Shown here: positions 10,311 through 19,919 of the stretch, in pieces
How positions within the stretch are numbered: position 1 is the first letter of the stretch
Layout: each line of letters opens with the position of its first letter
Source of the DNA: Puccinia triticina
Lineage: Eukaryota > Basidiomycota > Pucciniomycetes > Pucciniales > Pucciniaceae
NCBI RefSeq assembly: GCF_026914185.1
Contig: NC_070564.1
Location: 7,254,001-7,318,000 of the forward strand
Direction: 5' to 3'
Length of the DNA: 64,000 bases
Notes under the pieces: generated by a model
What the model saw: only the letters and a program-made list of their open reading frames with translations
What the model was told of the DNA's origin: nothing
The model's database searches: none
Program-made: the position numbers and the translations under genes

Positions 10311-10970
10311 TGAGCAAGCCTCAGGGCCGTCCTTGTGAGGCATCTGGTCATGCTCACGTCCGCCTGGATTAACGGGACCAAGTTCCAGAAGGCTCTCTTA
10401 GACTTATGTATTGTGGCCTTCTGGGGACTGGCCCGCCTCGGCGAACTCACGTACAACAACAAGTCCTGTCCTCTCCGTGAATCGGCGTCAGTCCTCATCC
10501 GTGACGTCCAGTTCCAGGTCGTTGGCCTCAAGAAGAGAGCCGTCCTGGCAATCAGAGGAGCCAAGACTGCGAGCCCCGGTGTGACTCAAGAGCTCCACCT
10601 ATCGTCCGTGAAATTCATGATATGCCCGATCTTAGCCCTCGAAAGACGAATCCGAGACGCCGCTGGGCATGACACCTCATTGTTTGGATACTGGGACGCC
10701 AGGACGAGAATCCACATCACTAAATCCTCTGCAACCCGCGCCTTGACCCAGTTCTGGAACGAAAATGGTTGCTCCGGGATCTTGGGAAACTCCTTTCGGG
10801 TCGGTGGGACTTCTTTCTTCCACGCGACCGGAGTCCGCAAGGACAACCTCTGCTGGCTCGGCCGGTGGGAATCGGACTGCTACAAGTTGTACATCCGAGA
10901 ATACTCTGACGAGGAAAGCGCCGACACTAGCAATGTTCTTCGAGAACTACAACGGTGCTGGGCGGCCTAA
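10311..10970 (+). pseudogene. Tyrosine recombinase (YR) catalytic domain, N-terminally truncated
   Basis: The C-terminal part of a tyrosine recombinase/integrase. The first active-site arginine is in FWGLARLGEL (near 10423). The second box reads NSFRVGGTSFFHATGV (near 10790), where a His-x-x-Arg box is usual and His is Asn here. It is followed by GRWESDCYKLYIREYS with the conserved Trp and candidate nucleophile Tyr. This form is familiar from fungal YR retroelements (DIRS/Ngaro type) and Cryptons. The frame opens only after a TGA at 10311-10313 and has no good ATG before 10350, so the N-terminal domain is missing. With the Gag-like gene upstream it looks like the remnant of one element split by an LTR insertion and deletion. 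Confidence 0.65.
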
Positions 10971-11929
10971 TTCTCTCCTGCCTTGATGCAATTCAGCCTC
11001 TCACTTCAAGCGACCTCCCCGTGTCATCTACTTGTCACTCATCGGGAAGGAGCAGACTCGGTATAGGCGCCGAGCTCCAGTTTCTACCGAGCTGGAGTCA
11101 TGGGTCTAGCGCCTTTACCCTCACACCCTCCGGGGTCTTTCTGCTCCGGGAGGATCCGGTCAGCTGCCTTCTCCTCCCTCAGGAACTTCTCCCTGACAGG
11201 TCCTCCCTCCCGGAGGACTTTGTATGAGAGAAGCGCTCCGAGAGCGCAGCACAAGTGATCGGGGATCAATCCTCCCCCGACCCACACACGAGAGTCTTGG
11301 GAAGTCACTCCCTGACTTCCGGGGCTCTCTCTATGTAAGCAGTAGACAAGTGACTACTAGACAAACTAGGCCGGGCCCCCTAGGGACCGGCTGTAGTTAC
11401 GCAGCTGCTGTCTGACCCTCTGCCTAGCGGCAAGGGCGCGCGGAAGGCACCGGTGGAACCCACCCGGGCTGATACGACGGAGAACCCTTTTCTCCTGTTA
11501 GACCTCCCCGCGGCGTCCAGGTTAGAAATGGATTTGCGGTTGCTGCGGGTGGTCTGGGCTTAACCGCACCAGCTTCCTTGACGGTTGCTGGGGGTGGTCT
11601 GGTCCTTTATTCCTACAAGTCTTGGTATCTTAGCCCCAGTAAGTATACTCGATGGACACTTTTGAACAGTTTTGGTCTGTCAATAGTGTGACTTGAAAAT
11701 TGTCTACATACCTTAAACCTGTTGTTGCATCTTTTCATGTGCGCATCAATTTCTTTATGATCTCTTTTAAGACACAAGTTGCATTTCGACTTGAAGCCCA
11801 ATAAGGACTTCCCAGAGAATTTTTACTGCAAAACCAAGGTTTGTGAACCTTATTGAGAGCATTACCGGGCTTTGATTATCTTACAAGTTCCAGGGCCGTT
11901 TGGCACGGCCACCATCATCCTCCGTCATC
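10971..11929. other. Stretch without a recognisable gene
   Basis: GC-rich sequence after the recombinase has short inverted words (CTCCCGGAGG, GCGCTCCGAGAGCGC near 11233). It may hold the 3' terminal region of the YR element. The part from 11560 to 11920 is nondescript. No coding frame over about 100 codons has family features. Confidence 0.35.
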
Positions 11930-12037
11930 TACACCACGGGGCGCATTCCTGGAAATGCGCTGCATCCCGCGGACGTTTCTGACTGAGAAATGTCCAGAGG
12001 ATGTCCGTGGAGCATCCAGCGGACACAAGGGGCAATG

Positions 12038-12077
12038 AGCATCACTTGGACGCTTCCGGAAGCGTCCAAGTGATGCT
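12038..12077. repeat. 40-bp perfect palindrome
   Basis: AGCATCACTTGGACGCTTCC followed immediately by its exact reverse complement, with no spacer. A second, imperfect palindrome built on GTCCATTGGA...TCCAATGGAC lies at about 12119-12157. Confidence 0.9.
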
Positions 12078-12189
12078 TTGTCCTTCAAACCACCAGGTGG
12101 ACATCAAAAATTGCCGCCGTCCATTGGATACTCTCAAATTGAGAGTGTCCAATGGACATCTTGACAGTCCAAACACACTGAATCAGGTC

Positions 12190-12500
12190 ATCTCTTGATG
12201 ACCGGTCTGTGCCGGTCATCGAGGGAATCACGTCTACAGACCGGTCATTGAGAGGACTCAGGTCTCCTCTTGATGACCGGTCTGTGCCGGTCATTGAGGG
12301 GAATCAGGTCTCCTTTTGATGACCGGTCTGTGCCGGTCATCGAGGGGACTCAGGTCTCCTTTTGATGACCGGTCTGTGCCGGTCATCGAGGGGACTCAGG
12401 TCTCCTTTTGATGACCGGTCTGTGCCGGTCATCAAGGGGACTCAGGTCTCCTCTTGATGACCGGTCTCTACCGGTCATCAAGAGGGTCTCGCCGGTCTTC
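12190..12500. repeat. Tandem array III of alternating palindromes (about 47-bp unit)
   Basis: Six to seven well-conserved units. Each has GATGACCGG-TCTGTG-CCGGTCATC (9-bp arms) followed by a second near-palindrome GGGACTCAGGTCTCC. Homogeneity is higher than in arrays I and II, suggesting a younger expansion. It lies inside the TA-flanked element. Confidence 0.8.
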
Positions 12501-13138
12501 AAGGGGAATCATGAGAGTGTCTGGTGGACACCAAAACTGTCGTCCATCGGACACTCTGGCTGGAGTGTCCAATGGATGTTTGGAAACAAGTCTCCAGTGT
12601 TTTGTTTGATCGCTGCCAATCTGGCCGGTCGGCCCACCTGCAGTCAACCATCCCCCATGCACTCAGGCCAGTAAGGCTGGCCTAAAATTTTGACCAAAAG
12701 GGCATGGTGGCTGACATCCTGCTGATGTTTGCTCACCATCCACGTCCGCCATCGCACAATGCAAGTGGCATTCAGCGGACGTTTCCTGCCGCGCCAGAGC
12801 TGGACATCTGCGGACATGTCCAAATGCATGTCCAATCAATGTCCACGACGGCCCGTGGTGTAGCGCAGAAGCTGTGGTTTGAGGTGGGTGGGAAGCAGAA
12901 AGCACAGGGGAAATTTTGGGTCGGACCATGGGGGAATAATCCAGCTGCAACTCGAGGCATCAAATTCAGGACGCTCGGTGCGATGCCGAACAGCAACATG
13001 CAGGGATAGCGTCATTTCCCATGTCCCCCCGAAAATATTCAATATTACGCTTTGATATTTTTGTGGCCAGCCAAACAAAGCCTAAGCTCTAGGGGGTTTG
13101 ATAGGGATGGTGATGATTCATTTGCAGGTTAATATATA

Positions 13139-14299
13139 CACCACAGGAGCAATTGAGAGAACTCGGTACGTTCCCAGAACGGCTGCAGGAATCACGCGTC
13201 CTAGCAACCGCTAGGACAGCCATGGAACGTTAAGGTTGTCTTGTTGGCCGTAGGACGCCTTTTAGACAGCATTTTTTCATTGACGTCCTTGCCAACCGCG
13301 GTGGTTGCAGCATCTGGGGTTGCTAGGATGTCAAAGTCCCCTTGACGGAAGGCTTGGTGTTGAGAGGACGATGGCCTCAACCCAGCCGTTCTTGGGATAC
13401 CTGGGTTATCCTGACGCTTTCACCGGCGTCCGTAGGTCATTCGCTGAAGCCATGCAATTGATAGGACGCTTGGGTTGCAAGGACAGCCTGCTCCAGCGTC
13501 CAAACAAAGCTTTGAGGACGTGATCGTCAATAGGATGTCTGGGTTCCTGGGACGTCTTGGCAAAACGTCAAAAAGATGTTTTCATTAATCTAAAATTCCC
13601 GTTGACAGCGAGGTCCCCCAACTTGGGCGTTGCTAGAACAGGATGGTCCGACCAACTGGTTCTCAACACTCAGGTTCCAGATTTTTTTTTTTTTTTGCTT
13701 TCCTGCGCCCACCTGCAAAGATGTTTTACCAAGTGAGTGTTCAAGGAGACAGCTTGATTTTGACTTTTTTTATTTTTTTATTTTTTTATTTTTTTTTGCC
13801 TTTGATGTTTTTTTTTGTGGAACGGTGGAAGCAATCTGGTTTGCTTTGGTATAGAAAGTGAAATTCTACTTAAGAGGTATAGCCAGTGTTGTGTAGTACA
13901 AGGGGGAAGAAGCTCCTTGACAGGAAGCCCATTGGTAAATGCAACTATGGGTTCAAGCCCGTGGGAGCTCCTTTTGCCAATTGGCACCTACGGGATCGAC
14001 CCCTTGCCAACGTTGTGGGCTCAATCCCTTGACGCTCTTCTAGAGCGCAGAGGGAAAGGCGTCAACCTAGCGTTGCCGGAGTGATTGGCAAACAAAGGTG
14101 CGGAACCCTCGTTGGTCCAGCAACGTCGGCGCGCCCGCCCCTCTTCGCCGGGATGCTGTTGTGACAACTGAAACCACGCCAACCCATATGTTCTTGGTAA
14201 TTTCTGACCGCGTCAGAACGTTGCCCCCTGCGGAGGAAAGCAACGTTTGGGGGACGCAAAGACGGAGTGTCAACAGAACGTTGACCTGCTCCTGTGGTG
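13139..14299. mobile_element. TA-flanked TIR element B
   Basis: The left end CACCACAGGAGCA (13139-13151) is inverted exactly at the right end TGCTCCTGTGGTG (14287-14299), with TA outside both. The terminal motif CACCACRGG is shared with the element at 11932-12860. The interior is non-coding: degenerate repeats around GGACG/CGTCC (13200-13560), T-rich tracts at 13680-13815, and GTTGCC/GGCAAC words. No transposase is seen. Confidence 0.55.
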
Positions 14300-14301
14300 T
14301 A

Positions 14302-14930
14302 GAGACAAGCACGTTCCAGCTGAGGTACCAGTTCAATGCTCCAGAATTTCAGCAGAAATTGAAAAGGGTTTTTTTTTTAGTGCTTATTGATTTGACATTG
14401 CGCACTGAAGTCTACTGAAGTACATGCTAGTAATGAAGATACATGCGATGATGTTTTTAAAATAAGAATAAAACTGGTTATTTTTAACGTTGAGCTGTGT
14501 GATTGAAAACGGGGTCAGACAAGGAGGCATTGAAGCTTGGATGAATCACTCTAGGCATTCACTCTGGCATTGGATTTGTCCATCTTAACCGGTTTCCGAC
14601 TGCACCCTTAGTCCATAATCCGGGATCTCGCCCCGAAGAAGAATCATTTGAGCGTTCCAACCATATTGAATCAACGTGGAAAGCAAGAGGAGTGGCCGTA
14701 GCCGAGTAAGTGTTTGGGCAAGAGTGGAGTAGTTGAATAAGTAGGTCGAGAGGGATGCTATCTGATGAAAAGATAAAAAGTACCCTACACGCCAACCTGC
14801 GTGGCGTTGACAGGGGTATGACCAGGAGAAATGTGGGGGGGATGAGAGTACATAGCCACTCTGGAGGTGGTGAGCCGAGGGCGAAGAACAAGGAGGCAGA
14901 TAAGTTTTGGGTGCGCCTCGAGGCAAGAAG
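14302..14930. other. Stretch without a recognisable gene
   Basis: Short frames only. The minus-strand frame ending at 14559 runs into the subterminal repeats of the next element and shows no protein features. Nothing else is recognised. Confidence 0.35.
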
Positions 14931-14944
14931 GACGGGGTGGAGGA

Positions 14945-15200
14945 AATTTACACCCGATGATTTACATCCATTGGCCCATGTAAAACACACCCATGTAAAA
15001 ATACACCGGACTGCTTGCAAAATTAAATTTACATCGGGCGGTGGAAAACCACCCAATGTAAATTGGTGCCATGTAACACCCAGCATGTAAAAAAAAAGCC
15101 GGCGGCGGCGCAGGTGCATTTTCACACCCAAGCGCAAAAGCTGACCTTTACGGAGCATGCAAATCTGCCAATCCCTGCAGATTAAATTAAATTTACATAC
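14945..15200 (+). repeat. 5' subterminal region of MULE copy 2
   Basis: At least ten copies of ATGTAAA/TTTACAT and close variants stand in both orientations (for example near 14947, 14961, 14978, 14991, 15027, 15055, 15071 and 15190). The same word class fills the 3' side at 21360-21600 and 22150-22240. This matches the multi-site subterminal regions to which MULE transposases bind. The exact terminus and target duplication were not found. Confidence 0.55.
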
Positions 15201-18200
15201 TAATATTTACACTCATTGTAACCTTCAGAGCTAACCGCGCATCCATCTCCCAATGTAGAACATCCAATCAACAAATATACCTCAAGTATACCAATGACCG
15301 TGGAACTCCTCTTCATTGGACCGCTTCAACCGCCGAACTGGACCGCTTCGACCTCGGAACAACATTGTATTTGCTGAAATCTTGGGATTGAAATCAAAGG
15401 TATGTTCTTGAACCCCCCCCCCCCCCCCAACCCGTCACCACCAGTTCACTTTTCACCTATTCCAATTGCTCTGCCCACCGATCCACTGTGTGATAACCAC
15501 ATTCTTTTATTTTTCACTCCACAACTCGCACCAAACCCACCACACCATCATTTAACATATACATCATGGCCCGGACCCCCAAAGAACAAGCCAACAGTCA
15601 ACTCTCTTCGACTTTGACTGCCAAGCCGCCGCCACCCTCAGGCGTCACCAAACCCAAGAAGTGGCAACTGCCAGCGGCCATGGACGAGCAGTTCAGCACG
15701 TTCATCGATCACGGCTCCACGCTTGACAGACAGGGATATCCCCTCTACCCCAACGGATCAACAACATATGTGCATCTGCCCAACTCTGATATCGTCAACT
15801 TCCCCAAGATTGGCTACTCCCAAACCGTCAACGTCAATAGCCGCACGCATAACACATGGAAAGTGATCCATGTTACTTGCCTTGGCGTATTACTATGCGA
15901 CCAAGACGAATGTGAATACGCTGGCCCACCCCCTACTGGCCCCGGAAAAATCCAAGAGTTCCTGAGCCAGTAAGTAATTTTAACTAATTTTCCCAGCCCT
16001 CGCCGTTACTTACTCACCCAATCATGATACTAATTTTATTCCGATATTTCCCAACCACAGGAACCCTGTATGTCCAGGATCCGCAGGTCGATGCCCAGGG
16101 AAAGTCTACTTGCAGGCCTGCAACGGAACCAAATGCCGGCTGGACATTCACCAGAGCGGCTGGGGCCTCCTCCGACACCAAGGACTCCACACTCATCCTT
16201 GGCCACACCCAAAAAAGCCCGCGCTGACTTCGTCGAGGAGATCAAGAAAAATCCCAGGGCAACGGCTCTTCAACTCAAGGTAAGCAAGCTACACTTGCCT
16301 AGTACTTGCAACAGTATCTGACAAGCACCTTCAGATTGGAAAAGCAACCGGGCCCAATAAGAAATTGGAAACCATTACCGACATACACGAGTCACTTGGC
16401 AACGCTGATCGGGCACGTTACTACCGACGAGAAATCCTCAAGCAGATTGAAGACAACGACAATCATAAGAGCGGCGGCACTGAAAAATTCTTGCATGACA
16501 TGTTTCAATGGGACAGGTTCAGTCGACCCACTTCCCTCCACATGTGTATTTTTTTTCAAAATTGACTTACTGACACACGTTTATGTTTCCAACTGTTTCC
16601 AACTATAGCAAGGGTTTAGAGGTCATCTCGTGTTCTTACCGGCGAGGGCGGGAACACTTCACTTTTCAAACACCTTGGATGTCGGAGCGGCTCTTGGAAC
16701 GCTCGGAGGACGGAAACCAACTATACTTGGGTGGTTTGATATCCGATGTCACATACCGGTTTTTCGAAGCGGGGTATTTACTAACCACCTCAATGTACTG
16801 TGACGATATACAGAGGTGGATTCCTGTACAGCTAAGCTGGATCCGCGGCCTATCGGAAGATTACTACACGATTCACTTTACGGTACTCTTTCGACAATTC
16901 CTTCTCCACTCCATCTTGCCAGAAGAGCGAGAGAAACTGGCCACCAGTATCGTCGACTTCTCCAAGGCTCAACAGAAAGGATTTGTGGCGGCCTATCTGG
17001 ATGTTTTTGGTAAGTCCAACGCACGTGAAGCGCTGAAGAAGCTCAAGGGCTGTAGGGAACATTTCCGGCAATCTGTCACTTGGGTGAAGCGCAACCGCGC
17101 GGTGATCAGGGCAGACGAAAAGGTGTGTTACAGTTTCAAATCTTCTCATTCCCTCTTAACCACAAGACTGACCGGACCCTCTGTTCGTCAAGAACACATT
17201 TCAATCTCTGTGTGTTGGCCTTTTGGAACCAACCAACGCCACCGGCCGAACCCATGAGGAAAAAATAGACGAGCTACGACGAAGATTTCCCAAAAGTCGA
17301 CGATGGCTTGACTGGTGGACGATGGCCGATGTTGAGGCCATTTTGTTCCCCAGTCGTCGGCCAATGATGGAGGACTTCCCAGATGGGAAAGATGGACTTC
17401 CAAGCTCAACTAACGCCCAGGAAAGCTTGCACAGAGTTTATTATATGTTCAGGTAAGCTACATCGGTCCATCAGCAACACTAACTACTTAATCCACCTAA
17501 CACTCATTCGTCCTCATGCAGCCCAGGTAAAAAAACCATGCTAAAGGGCATGATCGAGCTGTACGCCTTTGTGAAGGCCCTCGAACGTGACCATGGAATG
17601 GTTCTGCGTGGTATTCCGATCCGATACGGCTCGCAGCACAAGAATCAGGTTGACGTATCCGAATCGATTGGATGGACCAAACCCACCAAGCGACAAAGAG
17701 CAGCTACCAAAGAATGTACCGCCAAGAACAATGGCCGCCCACCAGACACCACCGAACTACTACTAGACGAGAAACCGGCCAAGCGGGCCAACAAGGGACG
17801 GCCACCGAACTCCGTTAACATTGATAGAAATCGTCACACAACCTACACTTCATACGCAGCCGCAAAGAAAGGAGCGTTCTCCAATTGTTGTTGGTTGGTG
17901 GCCGCACTCGAATCTCTCTACGCCATCTTCAGCCCTCTGTGGCTGAAAGAATCAGGGGGGAAAGATACGGACTTATTCAACCGTGTTGTTACGCATTTCT
18001 CATCACGGGCCACCCACGAGCTGACCAAAAGTAAGGGATTGCTTACTTTCCTGACTACGGGATCCAGGAGTTTATTCAATGATATTCAGGCGCTTCGTCC
18101 CGAGTCTTTTATACCTGGGAGGTTTGCCTCCTGTGATCTTTTCATTGAGAGCGTCCTTGATCCGAGTCATAACTCATGCAACGTATTGCGCAACCTATTT

Positions 18201-18691
18201 TTGGTCGATGAGTGCCGCACGTTCACCTGTCTTCGTCACAAGGGCCGAGTCCATCATCCCCGAGAGAATAGATTAACTACAGTCCTTAGGATTAAAGATT
18301 CAATGTTTGATAACAATGGAATCAGTCGAACCGATCCTGCGCTGCTCGTGACACTTTGGTCAACCGTGGGTCTCACTGGGTTCTCCGGGCTACATTGCAA
18401 ATCTTATCTGACCGATTCGAAGAAGAAACATGGTCGCAAAGGGAAGAAGATTGAAGACCTAGACTTGTCTGATCCGGCGAAGCTAGAAGAATTATCGGTG
18501 ATCAGGTCCCCTGAAGCTAATCCGCCTGCGCATCTCCATTTCCACATTGAAACGGCCACCATTCTTGACAGTAACGATCAGCTGAAGTTTGTGAACGAGA
18601 TGAATTGGCCTTTCAAGCTCGTGGTGCTTGGCGTGGAATACACATTAATATCTTGCGGCTTCTTTGGCCATTCACACTATTGGGGTAAGGT

Positions 18692-19919
18692 CACCAGGAA
18701 AAAAAAAAGTCACTTGATGACAAGTGACATCATGCCAGCTCCAGCGGGCTACCCATCATCTACCCACCATCTACCCATCATCTACCCACCATCTAACCAC
18801 TTTCAGAATTTCCACAGGAGATCCTCAGTTTTCAATGGGCACCACTGATCCCCATTTCTGGTCAGCTGATACTCAGCTTTAGCTCCAAGCTTATGCTCAG
18901 CTTTGTTGCCCAGCTCATGCTCAGCTTTGCTGCCCAGATCAGAACCAGTCCTGGCCCAGCTGCGTTTCAGCTTTTTTCCACTCATGGCTCATCTTAGACT
19001 CATACTAGGACTATCATTGGCCCAGCCAATGCTCAGCTTTGGACCAGTATTGGCTCAGCTGATTTTCAGCTTTGGATAAAGCTCGGCCCAGCCAATTCTC
19101 AGATTATGAGTCTGACCACTCCTGTAACAGCTTATGCTCATCTGTGGACCAGCCTTGGCTCAGCTGATGCTCAGCTGTGGACCAACCTTGGCTAAGACAA
19201 TGCTCAGCTGTGGACCAGCCTTGTCTCAGCTGATGCTCAGCTGTGGACCAGCCTTGGCTCAGCTGATGCTCAGCTGTGGACCAGCCTTGGCTCAGCTGAT
19301 GCTCAGCTGATGCTCAGCTGATGCTCAGCTGTGGAACAGCCTTGGCTCAGGTGATATTAATCTTTTGAATAGTCTTAAAACATCTGATACTCAGCTTTAG
19401 AACAGCCTTGGCTCAGCCAATGCTCAGCTTTGTACCAGCATTGGCTCAGCTGATGCTCAGCTTTTGAAAAGTTTTGGCCCAGCTGGTGTTAATCTTTGGA
19501 ACAGTATTGTCCCAGCTGATCCTAAGCTCTGCACAAGCCTTTTCCAAGATGATGCTCAGCTTTGGACCATTGTTGGCTAAGCTGATGCTCAGATTTGGAA
19601 TATTCTTGGTCCAGCTGACACTTGAGTTTGTATCAGACTTGGAATATCCAATGCTCAGCTGTGGCCCAGGCTCAGCCAATGCTCAGCTTTGGCCCAGGCT
19701 CAGTCAATGCCTACTGCTCAGCTTATGATGAGCATCAGCTGTTCCTGGGAAAAAAATTAGGATCAGCTGACTGTGCCACATTGAGTGCTCTGGTGCAGTC
19801 CTGCAAGCTCTAAAAGTGCTGGTGGAGCAGACTTGGAGCAGCGCTGGAGTAGCTCTGGAGCAGAAACCAAAGCTGCATCATGTCACTTGCCATCAAGTGA
19901 CTATTTTTTTTTCCTGGTG
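18692..19919. mobile_element. CACTA-like non-autonomous element inside the protease domain
   Basis: Ends are inverted: CACCAGGAAAAAAAAA at the left and its inverse TTTTTTTTTCCTGGTG at the right. Next comes AGTCACTTGATG, also inverted on the other side, then CAAGTGACAT. GGT flanks both sides (18689-18691 and 19920-19922). Removing the insert and one GGT restores the frame GKVLRHANGLLGVW, which matches the organisation of copy 1. A 3-bp duplication with ends starting CAC fits the CACTA/CMC superfamily. The interior is minisatellite, with no transposase. Confidence 0.8.
18850..19730. repeat. Degenerate minisatellite (CAGCTGATGCTCAGCT family)
   Basis: Tens of diverged units of roughly 30-34 bp built from CAGCTGATGCTCAGCT plus GTGGACCAGCCTTGGCT. 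The most regular stretch is 19190-19340, where nearly identical units follow each other. It makes up most of the CACTA-like insert. CAGCTG is itself a palindrome. Frames through it are not coding. Confidence 0.8.

Larger units (their letters stand above)
11932..12860. mobile_element. TA-flanked TIR element A (palindrome-rich, non-autonomous)
   Basis: The left end CACCACGGG (11932-11940) is inverted at the right end CCCGTGGTG (12852-12860). The dinucleotide TA stands outside both ends (11930-11931 and 12861-12862). The interior holds a 40-bp perfect palindrome, several GTCCATTGGA/TCCAATGGAC palindromes and palindrome array III. No transposase is encoded. A second element with the same terminal motif starts about 280 bp downstream, which supports these ends as real. 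TA flanks suggest a Tc1/mariner-like transposase acting in trans (inference). Confidence 0.6.

Noticed and set aside
14559..15158. Minus-strand 199-codon frame
   Set aside because: It crosses the MULE subterminal repeats and has no recognisable protein features.
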